A stretch of 64,000 nucleotides of DNA from Luoshenia tenuis (GTDB taxonomy: Bacteria; Bacillota; Clostridia; Christensenellales; GCA-900066905), in assembly GCF_014384745.1 (NCBI RefSeq), contig NZ_JACRSO010000001.1, forward strand, positions 248,001 through 312,000, read 5' to 3'. The position numbers and the translations under genes are program-made. The notes beneath the pieces were generated by a model, which saw only the letters and a list, made by a program, of their open reading frames with translations, made no database searches and was not told where the DNA came from. Positions 17,222 through 25,943 of the stretch are shown here, piece after piece; positions within the stretch are counted from its first letter, which is position 1; each line of letters opens with the position of its first letter.

Positions 17222-17313
17222 AAATTCCTCCCATTGCAGGCGCAAAGCCTGTTTTATTAATTGTAAGGACTCACCCCCTTCCTGTCAACAAAGGGCGGGA
17301 CGAATCCGTCGAT

Positions 17314-17343
17314 TTGCATCAAAACTACATAATCCGTTAAAAT
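17314..17343 (+). promoter_or_regulatory. Putative promoter of nadE
   Basis: TTGCAT (17314-17319), 18-bp spacer, TAAAAT (17338-17343), about 50 bp upstream of the nadE start. Confidence 0.6.
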
Positions 17344-17393
17344 AGGGGGGTAAGTATACCGCCCTGATGGGCGTAAATGGGGAGATGTAGGTT

Positions 17394-19307
17394 ATGAAGG
17401 ATGGTTTTATCAAAGTCGCTACCGCCTCGCCGGAGATCCGCGTGGCGGATTGCGCCTATAACGCAGGGCAGATCGTTTCCGCCATGCAGGAGGCATCCAG
17501 TAAGGGCGCAAAGCTGCTGGTGTTGCCAGAGCTGTGCCTGACCGGGTATACCTGCGGCGACCTGTTTTTGCAGCGCGCGCTGCTGGACGGCGCGCTTTTA
17601 GCGCTTGCCCAGATACTGCGCCAGACGGCACAGCTGGAAATGATAACCGTTATAGGCCTGCCCATCCGCAGCCAGGGGCAGCTTTACAACTGCGCGGCGG
17701 TGCTGTATCAGGGCCAGCTGTTGGGGCTGGTGCCCAAGAGCCATCTGCCCAATTACGGCGAGTTTTACGAGCAGCGCCACTTCTCCCCCGCGCCGGAAGA
17801 GAACCGCACTTTCCAATGGGAAGGGCACGAGGTGCCCTTTGGCAGCAAGTTGCTATTCAGGTGCAACCAGCTGCCGGAATTTACGCTGGGCGTGGAGATC
17901 TGTGAGGATCTATGGGTCCCCATCCCGCCATCGGGCCCGCTGGCCCTGGCCGGTGCCACGGTGATCTGCAACCCCTCGGCCAGCGATGAAACCATCGGCA
18001 AGGCTGCCTACCGCAGGCAGCTGCTGTGCGCCCACTCGGCCCAGCTGGTGTGCGCCTATCTGTATGCGGATGCCGGGGAGGGCGAATCCACTACGGATAT
18101 GGTATTTTCCGGCCATTGCCTGATCGCCGAAAACGGTACGCTGCTGGCGCAGGCCCAACCCTTCGCCCCCCGTCTGTTGCTGACCGAGATCGACGTACAG
18201 CGCCTGGAAGGCGAGCGCCGCCGGCTGACCAGCTTCGGTTCTGAGCCGGCGGGCTACACCGTCCTCCCCTTTGATATGCGCCTTTCTCAGACCCAGCTGA
18301 CCCGCGAGGTTTCATCCTTTCCCTTCGTCCCGCAGGATGGCCCCAGCCGGGACGCCCGGTGTGAAAGCATTTTGGCCATGCAGGCTGCCGGGCTGCAAAA
18401 ACGCCTGCGCCACACGGCCGCGCACACCGCGGTGATCGGCATCTCCGGCGGGCTGGATTCCACACTGGCGCTGCTGGTAACCTGCCGCGCCTTTGACCAG
18501 CTTGGGCGCCCGCGCGGCGAGATCATCGCCGTGACCATGCCGGGGTTTGGCACCACCGGCCGCACCTACCGAAACGCTCAGGCCCTTTGCCAGCGCCTGG
18601 AAATCACCCTGCTGGAGGTCAATATCGCCTCCGCCGTAACCGGGCACTTTGCCGATATCGGCCAGGACCCTGACCTGCGGGATGTAACATACGAAAACGC
18701 CCAGGCCAGGGAGCGCACGCAGATACTGATGGATATCGCCAACCAACGCCAGGGATTGGTGATCGGCACGGGCGATCTGTCCGAGCTGGCGCTGGGCTGG
18801 GCCACCTATAACGGAGATCATATGTCCATGTATGCGGTCAACACCTCCATCCCCAAAACGCTGGTGCGCCACCTGGTAGCCTATGCGGCCTCCCAGGCCG
18901 GAGAGGCGCTGCGCAGCGTATTGCAGGATGTTCTGGATACCCCGGTAAGCCCGGAGCTGCTGCCCGCAGCGCAGGGGCAGATCGTCCAAAAGACCGAGGA
19001 GCTGGTAGGCCCTTATGCCCTGCACGATTTCTTTTTATACTATGCCATCCGCTGGGCCTTTCCGCCCGCCAAGGTCTACCGCCTGGCGCGCTATGCCTTT
19101 GCCGGCGCATACGATGGCAAGACCATACTCCACTGGCTGCGCACCTTTTACCGGCGCTTTTTTGCCCAGCAATTTAAGCGCAGCTGCCTGCCGGATGGCC
19201 CAAAGGTGGGTTCGGTCACCCTCTCGCCCCGGGGCGATTGGCGCATGCCCAGCGATGCCTGCGCCGCCCTCTGGCTCGATGAATTGGAGCGCTTGACGCC
19301 GCAGTAA
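17394..19307 (+). CDS. nadE: Glutamine-dependent NAD+ synthase
   Basis: 637 aa two-domain enzyme. It converts nicotinic acid adenine dinucleotide to NAD+ using ATP and glutamine. The N-terminal nitrilase-like glutaminase has its Glu-Lys-Cys triad in LVLPELCLTGY, VPKSHLPNYGEFYE and LGVEICEDLW. The C-terminal synthetase has the pyrophosphatase P-loop GISGGLDSTLAL and the region GTGDLSELALGWATYNGDHM. The length fits the glutamine-using type rather than the short ammonia-only NadE. It stands alone between its promoter and a terminator. Confidence 0.96.
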   Translation: MKDGFIKVATASPEIRVADCAYNAGQIVSAMQEASSKGAKLLVLPELCLTGYTCGDLFLQRALLDGALLALAQILRQTAQLEMITVIGLPIRSQGQLYNCAAVLYQGQLLGLVPKSHLPNYGEFYEQRHFSPAPEENRTFQWEGHEVPFGSKLLFRCNQLPEFTLGVEICEDLWVPIPPSGPLALAGATVICNPSASDETIGKAAYRRQLLCAHSAQLVCAYLYADAGEGESTTDMVFSGHCLIAENGTLLAQAQPFAPRLLLTEIDVQRLEGERRRLTSFGSEPAGYTVLPFDMRLSQTQLTREVSSFPFVPQDGPSRDARCESILAMQAAGLQKRLRHTAAHTAVIGISGGLDSTLALLVTCRAFDQLGRPRGEIIAVTMPGFGTTGRTYRNAQALCQRLEITLLEVNIASAVTGHFADIGQDPDLRDVTYENAQARERTQILMDIANQRQGLVIGTGDLSELALGWATYNGDHMSMYAVNTSIPKTLVRHLVAYAASQAGEALRSVLQDVLDTPVSPELLPAAQGQIVQKTEELVGPYALHDFFLYYAIRWAFPPAKVYRLARYAFAGAYDGKTILHWLRTFYRRFFAQQFKRSCLPDGPKVGSVTLSPRGDWRMPSDACAALWLDELERLTPQ

Positions 19308-19328
19308 ACTGGCTTTTTCCAACCGCAG

Positions 19329-19361
19329 GCCGCCCGTCATCTTTATGCGGGCGGCTTTTTT
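19329..19361 (+). terminator. Terminator of nadE
   Basis: GCCGCCCG (19329-19336) pairs with CGGGCGGC (19348-19355), followed by six T. Confidence 0.9.
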
Positions 19362-19482
19362 GCACATAAAAAGGCGTTTTCAGCGCAAAATACCGCTTTT
19401 TTCTGCAAAAATCCCTTCCCACAGGCCGCGCTATCGGTTACAATAGGAACTGTTTGTTAATTTTTTATCAGGAGGGGTATCG

Positions 19483-20844
19483 TTGGACGCTGTGATGCAG
19501 GTAGTAAACGGGATCAATATCGTATTGTGGGATTGGGTGCTGCTCATCCTCCTTTGCGGCACGGGGATCTATTTTACCTTCCGGCTTAAGTTCATCCAGA
19601 TCGCGAAGTTTAAGGATAGCTTTAAGGCCACCTTTGGCAATATCCGCCTGCGGGGCGACAAGGCGGGCCGGGATGGGATGAGCTCTTTCCAGGCGCTGGC
19701 CACGGCCATCGCCGCGCAGATCGGTACCGGCAACATTGCCGGCGCGGCCACGGCCATCGTATCCGGTGGGCCGGGTGCGGTATTCTGGATGTGGGTCAGC
19801 GCCTTTTTCGGCATGGCGACCATCTTTTCTGAGGCCACGCTGGCCCAGGAGTATAAAACCACGGTGGACGGCGAGGTGGTTGGCGGGCCGGTCTACTACA
19901 TCAAAGCGGCCTTTCGCGGACGCTTCGGCAAATTTTTAGCCGCCCTTTTCGCCGTGCTGATCATTTTGGCGCTGGGGTTCATGGGCAATATGGTGCAGGC
20001 CAATTCCATCGGCGAGGCCTTCTCCACCGCCTTCAACATCCCCGCCTGGTGCGTGGGGCTGGCTGTGGCCGCTGTGGCCGCCTTTATCTTTATGGGCGGC
20101 GTGGGGCGCATCGCCTCGGTAACGGAGAAGATCGTGCCCTTTATGGCGCTGCTATACATCCTGGGTTCGCTGGTGGTGGTCGGGGTCAACTACCAGCAGA
20201 TCGGCCCGGCATTCCAATCCATCTTCATCGGCGCCTTTAACCCCCAGGCCGTAATGGGCGGCGCTTTGGGTATCACCATTAAAGAGGCGGTGCGCTTTGG
20301 CGTGGCGCGCGGCCTCTTCTCCAACGAGGCCGGTATGGGTTCTACCCCCCATGCCCACGCCATCGCCAAGGTCAAGCACCCCTGCGATCAGGGTATCGTG
20401 GCCATGATGGGTGTTTTTATGGATACCTTTGTGGTGCTCACCCTCACGGCGCTGACCATTTTGACCACCGGGGCTCTGGGCAGCGGGCAGACCGGCACCG
20501 CGCTGACGCAGGTGGCCTTTTCCAGCGTGCTGGGACAGGCGGGCAATATCTTTATCGCCATCTGTCTGCTCTTTTTCGCCTTCTCCACCATTGTAGGGTG
20601 GTACTTTTTTGGACAAGCCAACATCCGTTACCTGTTCGGGCAAAGGGCGGTCAAATTCTACTCATTGCTGGTGGTGGGCTTTATCGTGCTGGGCTCCTGC
20701 CTCAAGGTCGATCTGGTATGGACGCTTTCGGATATGTTCAACGGCTTTATGGTCATCCCCAACCTGCTGGGCGTGCTGGCCCTGGGTGGCGTGGTGGCCA
20801 AGCGTTACCGCGACTATCGGGAGGATCCGCTGCGCAACCGTTAA
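19483..20844 (+). CDS. Alanine/glycine:cation (sodium) symporter, AGCS family
   Basis: 453 aa with about ten to eleven transmembrane helices. Family signatures include SSFQALATAIAAQIGTGNI, GGPGAVFWMWVSAFFGMAT and GLFSNEAGMGSTPHAHA, the AGCS consensus. It imports alanine or glycine with sodium. The TTG at 19483 is taken as start because AGGAGG lies seven bases upstream; the first in-frame ATG, four codons later, is too far from it. Monocistronic. Confidence 0.95.
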   Translation: MDAVMQVVNGINIVLWDWVLLILLCGTGIYFTFRLKFIQIAKFKDSFKATFGNIRLRGDKAGRDGMSSFQALATAIAAQIGTGNIAGAATAIVSGGPGAVFWMWVSAFFGMATIFSEATLAQEYKTTVDGEVVGGPVYYIKAAFRGRFGKFLAALFAVLIILALGFMGNMVQANSIGEAFSTAFNIPAWCVGLAVAAVAAFIFMGGVGRIASVTEKIVPFMALLYILGSLVVVGVNYQQIGPAFQSIFIGAFNPQAVMGGALGITIKEAVRFGVARGLFSNEAGMGSTPHAHAIAKVKHPCDQGIVAMMGVFMDTFVVLTLTALTILTTGALGSGQTGTALTQVAFSSVLGQAGNIFIAICLLFFAFSTIVGWYFFGQANIRYLFGQRAVKFYSLLVVGFIVLGSCLKVDLVWTLSDMFNGFMVIPNLLGVLALGGVVAKRYRDYREDPLRNR

Positions 20845-20864
20845 CGCCGTCGGCAAACTAAAAA

Positions 20865-20901
20865 AAAGAGCAGGCCAGCCATGCCGGTCTGCTCTTTCTT
20901 A
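20865..20901. terminator. Terminator between symporter gene and cimA
   Basis: AAAGAGCAG pairs with CTGCTCTTT around a 15-base loop, with a long A run before and T-rich sequence after, between convergent genes. Confidence 0.75.
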
Positions 20902-20907
20902 TTGCCG

Positions 20908-22494
20908 TCATTCCCCCGCCTGGGGCTGTGCCTGGTCGCGCAGCAGCTTATATTCCAGCGAATCCACCAGCGCCTGCCAGCTGGCCTCGATCACGTCCGA
21001 GGATACGCCGATGGTGGTCCAGCTGCCGGTCTCGTCGCTGGATTCGATGATTACGCGCACCAGCGCGGCCGTGGTATCGCTGGAGTCCAGCACCCGCACC
21101 TTAAAATCGCTTAAATGCATGGTCTTCAGGCTGGGGTAAAAACGCTCCAGCGCCCTGCGCGCCGCCTTATCCAGCGCGTTTACAGGGCCGTTTCCCACCG
21201 CGGCGGAAATCTCCTCCTCGCCGTTTACGGCGATCTCTACCATAGCGCTGGCCACATGGCCATCCAGCGCCGGTTCATTGATGATGACTTTAAAGCCCTT
21301 TAGATCAAAATAGGTGTGCCCCAGCCCGGTCATCCGCCGCACCAAAAGCTCAAAAGAGGCGTCCGCCCCTTCGAACTGATAGCCGCGGTTCTCAAGGGCC
21401 TTCAGCTCGCTTAATATATTCCGGGTCTCGGGCGAGTCCTTGGTCAGCTCCGGCAATATCTGCCTGGCGCGCTGCAAGACTGCCATACGACCCGATATCT
21501 CGGAGAGCAAAAACTGGCGTTTAGCCCCAACCGCCTCCGGCGGGACGTGCTCGAAAGAGCGGGGATCCTTCTTGACCGCATCGATATGCATGCCCGCCTT
21601 GTGGGCAAAGGCATTGCGCCCCACATAGGGGCTGCCCGAGTAGAGCGTAATGTTCATCGTCTCTGCCGAGAGCTGAGCCAACGCGGCCAGGCGGGTAATG
21701 CTGCTCTCCGGCAGGCAGGGATAGCCCAGCTTTACCTGCAGGTTTGCCGCCATCACCCAAAGGTCGGTATTGCCGCAGCGCTCCCCCAGCCCGCAAAGCG
21801 TACCCTGCGCCATCGTAGCCCCGGCGCGCACCGCCTCAACGGTATCGGCCTGCGCCATGCCGGTATCATCATGGCAGTGGATGCCCACCGGACAGTCTAC
21901 CGCGCCGCAGGCCGCGCGTACCGCGGGCCCGATCTCGTGGGGAAAACTGCCGCCATTGGTATCGCAAAGGCATACCCAGTCCGCCCCGGCTTGCGCGGCA
22001 GCGCGCAGGGCGGCAAGAGCATAATCCGGGTTATGTTTGTACCCGTCAAAAAAGTGCTCCGCGTCAAAGATCACTTCCCGCCCGTTGGCCTTCAGGTAGG
22101 CAACGGTATCCGATATGATCTTCAAGTTCTCCTCCAGGGTAGCCCGCAGGATATCCGTTACATGAAAATCCCAGCACTTGCCAAATACCGCCACCGCCGG
22201 CGTATTGGCCGCCAGCAGCGCCTTCAGGTTCTCATCCTGCTCCGGGCTTGAGCCCAGGCGGCAGGTCGCCCCAAAAGCTACCAGCCGGGCCTGGCGCAGC
22301 TTCAGCTTGGCGGCGGCCGCGTAAAAATCGCGGTCCTTGGGGTTAGAGCCGGGGTTGCCGCATTCGATATAGGGCACGCCCGCCTCATCCAACAGCCCTA
22401 CGATCTTCAGCTTATCCTTAACGGTAAACGCCGCGCCCTCGCCCTGCGCGCCCTCGCGCAGCGTCGTATCATACAGCGTGATCTTCTTTTGCAA
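20908..22494 (-). CDS. cimA: Citramalate synthase
   Basis: 528 aa, the usual length. It condenses pyruvate and acetyl-CoA to (R)-citramalate, the first step of the threonine-independent isoleucine route. The DRE-TIM start is ITLYDTTLREGAQGEGAAF, with catalytic HCHDDTGMAQADTVEAV. The C-terminal allosteric LeuA-dimer domain ends in ARRALERFYPSLKTMHLSDF and the characteristic DTTAALVRVIIESSD. The TTG at 22494 has AGGAGG eight bases upstream; a nearby ATG is out of frame. No other ilv/leu gene is adjacent. Confidence 0.93.
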   Translation of the reverse strand: MQKKITLYDTTLREGAQGEGAAFTVKDKLKIVGLLDEAGVPYIECGNPGSNPKDRDFYAAAAKLKLRQARLVAFGATCRLGSSPEQDENLKALLAANTPAVAVFGKCWDFHVTDILRATLEENLKIISDTVAYLKANGREVIFDAEHFFDGYKHNPDYALAALRAAAQAGADWVCLCDTNGGSFPHEIGPAVRAACGAVDCPVGIHCHDDTGMAQADTVEAVRAGATMAQGTLCGLGERCGNTDLWVMAANLQVKLGYPCLPESSITRLAALAQLSAETMNITLYSGSPYVGRNAFAHKAGMHIDAVKKDPRSFEHVPPEAVGAKRQFLLSEISGRMAVLQRARQILPELTKDSPETRNILSELKALENRGYQFEGADASFELLVRRMTGLGHTYFDLKGFKVIINEPALDGHVASAMVEIAVNGEEEISAAVGNGPVNALDKAARRALERFYPSLKTMHLSDFKVRVLDSSDTTAALVRVIIESSDETGSWTTIGVSSDVIEASWQALVDSLEYKLLRDQAQPQAGE

Positions 22495-22563
22495 ATAGCA
22501 TCCCTCCTAAGGCACGAGGCCTTTTATCATTATACCGTATCTTGCGCCCCTTGCCTATAGAGA

Positions 22564-22597
22564 GAAAAAGGCGGGCCCAGCCTCTTGGGTCCGCCTT
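22564..22597 (-). terminator. Terminator of the nag operon
   Basis: AAGGCGG-CCCA and TGGG-CCGCCTT form a stem with a T tail on the minus strand, between nagB and cimA. Confidence 0.85.
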
Positions 22598-22608
22598 ATA
22601 AGCCGTAT

Positions 22609-23457
22609 TCAGCGCAGTGCCCCCATTGGGACGCGCGCCACCTGCCTTGTTACCGTCAGCTTGGCGTCCGGATGCTGCTGGAAGAAAGAGGCTGGCACAT
22701 GGCAGCTGACCTCCCCATGCAAAATCTTGCGCACGATGCCGCACTGCCATTCCCGGTTGCAATAAAAGCGGATCTTTTTGGCCGAGAGGATCTCCTTCAT
22801 GCCAATGGTGATGCAGTATTGCGGGATCAGGTCGATCGCGCCGCGCGCGCCGGTAAAGCCGTTGATGGTACGGGTCTCCCGGCTGATGCGCAGCACCCGC
22901 GTGCCCAGGGCCTTAAAGGCCGCATCGCTGATGGATTCGCCCGGCTCGGGCGGCTCGTTAAAGGCAATATGGCCGTTGATGCCGATGCCGCCCACCGCCA
23001 TATCCACCCCGCCCAGGCGCTGAATCTCCGTCCAATTCTCCGCTTCCCGTCCCCGGGTGGGGATGTGGTGCTGCTCCGGCGCGGGACGCAGCTCCGGATC
23101 GATCGACTGGAAAAACCGCTTGAGAAAGCCGGTAAAGCTCAGCGGATGATCCTCAGGGATGGAATCAAGATCGTCATCCAGGTATTCGTCCATCTGGAAT
23201 ACATGCACATTTTTAAAGTCGATACGTTCAGCATTGATGCGCCTGGCCAGCGGCGCATACTGCCCTACCGGGCCCACCGGCCAGATGAATACCGTATGCC
23301 GCCCGGCCGCGTTATTCTCGCGCACCAGCGCCAGGATCTCCTCCGCCATGGTCTGGCACATCATTTCGTCATCCTGCACCACTTCAAGGGCGATAGGGCT
23401 TCCCTTGCCCAGTTCTTCCTCCGGGATATTGAGTACCGCCAACAGTTTCTGATCCAT
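22609..23457 (-). CDS. nagB: Glucosamine-6-phosphate deaminase-like protein, divergent active site
   Basis: 282 aa of the NagB/RpiA/DeoR-like sugar isomerase fold. It should convert glucosamine-6-phosphate to fructose-6-phosphate and ammonia, after NagA. The family motif MDEYL (Asp90) and GGIGINGHIAFNEP are present, but the residue before Gly-His is Asn161 where characterised NagB has the catalytic Asp. The phosphate loop is WPVGPVGQY instead of the usual GG-T/S-P-x-x-x-Y. His163 and Glu168 are kept. It starts four bases after nagA with AAAGGAGG upstream, so the two are co-translated. It could be a functional variant or act on a related amino sugar phosphate. Confidence 0.82.
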   Translation of the reverse strand: MDQKLLAVLNIPEEELGKGSPIALEVVQDDEMMCQTMAEEILALVRENNAAGRHTVFIWPVGPVGQYAPLARRINAERIDFKNVHVFQMDEYLDDDLDSIPEDHPLSFTGFLKRFFQSIDPELRPAPEQHHIPTRGREAENWTEIQRLGGVDMAVGGIGINGHIAFNEPPEPGESISDAAFKALGTRVLRISRETRTINGFTGARGAIDLIPQYCITIGMKEILSAKKIRFYCNREWQCGIVRKILHGEVSCHVPASFFQQHPDAKLTVTRQVARVPMGALR

Positions 23458-23461
23458 CCTT

Positions 23462-24637
23462 CTATACCTCCTTTTGATAGACGACCTCGCCTGCGATAAT
23501 CGTATAGCGCACCTGCAGGTCCTGATCCAATATACAGATATCCGCGTCCAAGCCCTGCTCTATCCTTCCCTTTTGTCGGGCGCCGATGGCCAGGGCCGGG
23601 TTCTCGGTAGCCATGCGCGCCGCCGCCTCCAGCGGAACCCCATCCTCCACCATATTGCGCAGCATCCTATCCAGCGCCGTGATGCCGCCGGCATTATGGT
23701 TGCTGCCCGCCAGCTTGGCCGAGCGCGGGCCGATCTCCACCTCCAGCGCCTTTTCGACCCCCGGGATGCGGATGCTGTACGGCTCCTCCTGCGGGGGCAG
23801 GCCGCCCACGCTGAGCATATCCGATACCAGGCAGACCTTATCGGCTGGCTTACATTTACAGGCCAGGGCGATCAGCGCCGGGGTGGTATGCGCCCGGTCC
23901 GCGATCAGCTCCACGCTCACCCGGTCGTCCAGCAGGGCCATCTCGGTCAGGCCTGCGACCTTTTCTCCCTGGCGGAAGCGCGCGCTGCTCATGGCGCAAA
24001 ACAGGTGTACGGCGTGGCGCATCCCCGTGTCAAAGCATTTGGCGATCATGGGCTCATAACCGTCGTCGTGTCCGCCGGCCACCTTAACGCCCCGCTGGCA
24101 AAACGCCCGCACCATCTGCTCTGCCTGCGCGCAGTGCGGCGAGAGGGTGATCATCCGTATCGCATCGGCCTGCGCCAGCAGCGGGGCGTAGGTTTCGGGC
24201 GCAATGGGCAGCACCGCATCGCTGGCCTGCGCGCCGCAGCGCTCCGGGCTGATGAAAGGCCCCTCTAAATGCAGGCCCAATATTTGCGCGCCCTGGGGGT
24301 GGCGCCGGTAGCCCCTGGCAAATTGGATACAGCGCAGGATCTGCGCCATGGGCATGGTAAACAGCGTCGCCACCTGAGAGGTGACCCCGTGGCGCACGGC
24401 AAAACGGGTGATGGTATCAAACGCCGTTTGCGTCCCTTCGGTAAAATCCCGTCCTAAAGCGCCATGGGTATGGATATCCACCAATCCAGGGAGGATATAG
24501 CCGCCCCCCGCGTCCAATATCCGGGCGGGTTCGGCCTGCGCTGGCCCGGCAATCTTTCCATCTTTCAGGAAAAGCCCCGGATTTTCGCGTTTCTCTCCGC
24601 CGGACAGGATCGTCCCGCCTTTGATCATGATCGCCAT
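23462..24637 (-). CDS. nagA: N-acetylglucosamine-6-phosphate deacetylase
   Basis: 391 aa amidohydrolase. It removes acetate from GlcNAc-6-phosphate during recycling or catabolism of peptidoglycan and chitin amino sugars. Motifs: metal ligands in LPGLVDIHTHGALGRDF, LGLHLEGPFISPERCGAQ, AGGHDDGYEPM, HAVHLFCAMSS and the catalytic Asp in LVSDMLSVGG. It leads the nagA-nagB operon. The ATG at 24637 has AGGAG about ten bases upstream; an ATG three codons later is an alternative. No PTS gene for GlcNAc lies nearby. Confidence 0.93.
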   Translation of the reverse strand: MAIMIKGGTILSGGEKRENPGLFLKDGKIAGPAQAEPARILDAGGGYILPGLVDIHTHGALGRDFTEGTQTAFDTITRFAVRHGVTSQVATLFTMPMAQILRCIQFARGYRRHPQGAQILGLHLEGPFISPERCGAQASDAVLPIAPETYAPLLAQADAIRMITLSPHCAQAEQMVRAFCQRGVKVAGGHDDGYEPMIAKCFDTGMRHAVHLFCAMSSARFRQGEKVAGLTEMALLDDRVSVELIADRAHTTPALIALACKCKPADKVCLVSDMLSVGGLPPQEEPYSIRIPGVEKALEVEIGPRSAKLAGSNHNAGGITALDRMLRNMVEDGVPLEAAARMATENPALAIGARQKGRIEQGLDADICILDQDLQVRYTIIAGEVVYQKEV

Positions 24638-24840
24638 TTCGCTTCCATCTCCTCTCAGGCTGCAAACTCGTTAAACCCATCGTACCGCGCTTTACTAAAC
24701 CCGTCAACATCCTCTGGCGCAGGGCTGGAAATATATCTATGCAGCCCCGTTTCATATCCACCAGCATGCACCGGCAGTATCCACAGTGCATATATTGCTC
24801 ATGTAGCCTTCAAGCTTAGGCAGAAAGGAGTTGTCTCACT

Positions 24841-25035
24841 TTGATGCGTTATTTAAAGCGTGATTCACGCGATCTTGGCGGACTGCCCATCGGTATGGCT
24901 TATGTACCCTGGCAGCAGTGGCGGGCCATCTACGACGATGCCCAGGCGCTTGCCCGCGGGACTATTTTTAGCGAACTGGACCTGCCCTTTTTGGGTAAAG
25001 GAGGTGTCAATCCATGTGCCGTGAAGCGCTATTAG
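24841..25035 (+). CDS. cotJA: Spore coat-associated protein CotJA
   Basis: 64 aa. The core LPIGMAYVPWQQWRAIYDDAQALARGTIFSELDLPF is the CotJA pattern (given here as overlapping parts: GMAYVPWQQW, GTIFSELDLPF). It is a small inner spore-coat protein made in the mother cell during sporulation. The TTG at 24841 is ten bases from AAAGGAG; the adjacent ATG at 24844 is equally possible. Its end overlaps cotJB by 22 bp. Confidence 0.88.
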   Translation: MMRYLKRDSRDLGGLPIGMAYVPWQQWRAIYDDAQALARGTIFSELDLPFLGKGGVNPCAVKRY

Positions 25036-25262
25036 AGCAGATCGATCAGGCGAGCTTTGCCGTGGATGACGTCAAGCTCTACCTCAATACCCACCCCGAC
25101 GACCAGGAGGCGCTGCGCTTTTATGAGCAGCACCGGGATGCCCGGCTAAACCTTTTGCAGCAATATGCCCAGCAATTCGGCCCGCTTACGGCGGACCTGG
25201 TGTACAACACGCAGTGCTGGACCTGGGCGCAAACGCCCTGGCCCTGGGAAAAGGAGGCGTAA
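25014..25262 (+). CDS. cotJB: Spore coat protein CotJB
   Basis: 82 aa. Typical CotJB features are LLEQIDQASFAVDDVKLYLN, THPDDQEAL and a Trp-rich end (WTWAQTPWPWE). It assembles with CotJA and CotJC in the spore coat. AAAGGAGG lies upstream of the ATG, inside the cotJA reading frame, so the two are coupled. Confidence 0.92.
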   Translation: MCREALLEQIDQASFAVDDVKLYLNTHPDDQEALRFYEQHRDARLNLLQQYAQQFGPLTADLVYNTQCWTWAQTPWPWEKEA

Positions 25263-25267
25263 GGACG

Positions 25268-25870
25268 ATGTGGATCTATGAAAAACGTTTGCAGCACCCG
25301 GTAAAGATCAGCCGCCCCAATCCGGCGCTGGCCAAGGTGATCATCACCCAGTTCGGCGGGCCGGACGGAGAGCTTTCCGCCTCCATGCGCTATCTTTCTC
25401 AGCGCTATGCTTCCCCTTACCGGCAGGTGACCGGCGTGCTCAACGATATTGGCACCGAAGAGCTGGCCCACCTGGAGATGGTGGGGGCGATCATCTATCA
25501 GCTGACGCGCAATTTAACCATTGACGAGATCAAGGCCGCCGGCTTTGACACGTATTTTGTGGACCATACCAACGGCGTATGGCCGCAAGCCGCCTCTGGC
25601 GATGCCTTTACCAGCGCTTACTTCCAGTCAAAGGGCGATATTATTACCGACCTGATGGAGGACATGGCGGCCGAGCAAAAGGCGCGCACCACCTACGATA
25701 ATATCCTTCGCCTGATCGACGATCCGGATGTATGTGACCCCATCCGCTTTTTGCGCGAGCGGGAGATCGTGCACTTCCAGCGGTTTGGCGAGGCGCTGCG
25801 CATCGCCCAGGATAACCTGGACGCGCGCAATTTCTATGCCTTCAACCCCGGGTTCGATCTGCCCCAGTAA
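25268..25870 (+). CDS. cotJC: Spore coat protein CotJC, manganese catalase family
   Basis: 200 aa four-helix ferritin-like protein. Metal-ligand helices are recognisable in TQFGGPDGELSASMRYL, GTEELAHLEMVGAII and EDMAAEQKARTTYDNI with EIVHFQRF, as in dimanganese catalases. It may protect spores from peroxide. The ATG at 25268 lies six bases after cotJB, with AGGAGG and AAGGA upstream. Third gene of the cotJABC operon. Confidence 0.93.
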   Translation: MWIYEKRLQHPVKISRPNPALAKVIITQFGGPDGELSASMRYLSQRYASPYRQVTGVLNDIGTEELAHLEMVGAIIYQLTRNLTIDEIKAAGFDTYFVDHTNGVWPQAASGDAFTSAYFQSKGDIITDLMEDMAAEQKARTTYDNILRLIDDPDVCDPIRFLREREIVHFQRFGEALRIAQDNLDARNFYAFNPGFDLPQ

Positions 25871-25886
25871 ACCAAAGCGGATATTC

Positions 25887-25914
25887 AAAAAGGGACGCGA
25901 TCGCGTCCCTTTTT
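25887..25914. terminator. Terminator of cotJABC and of the TIR operon
   Basis: A perfect 28-bp palindrome with A and T ends, between convergent cotJC and the TIR-domain gene. Confidence 0.95.
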
Positions 25915-25943
25915 GTCGTTTGAAGTGATCCGGCGCTCAAGTA

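Noticed and set aside
24660..24840. Sporulation sigma-E promoter for cotJABC
   Set aside because: A GCATATATT near 24789-24798 loosely fits a -10 box, but no properly spaced -35 element could be found.
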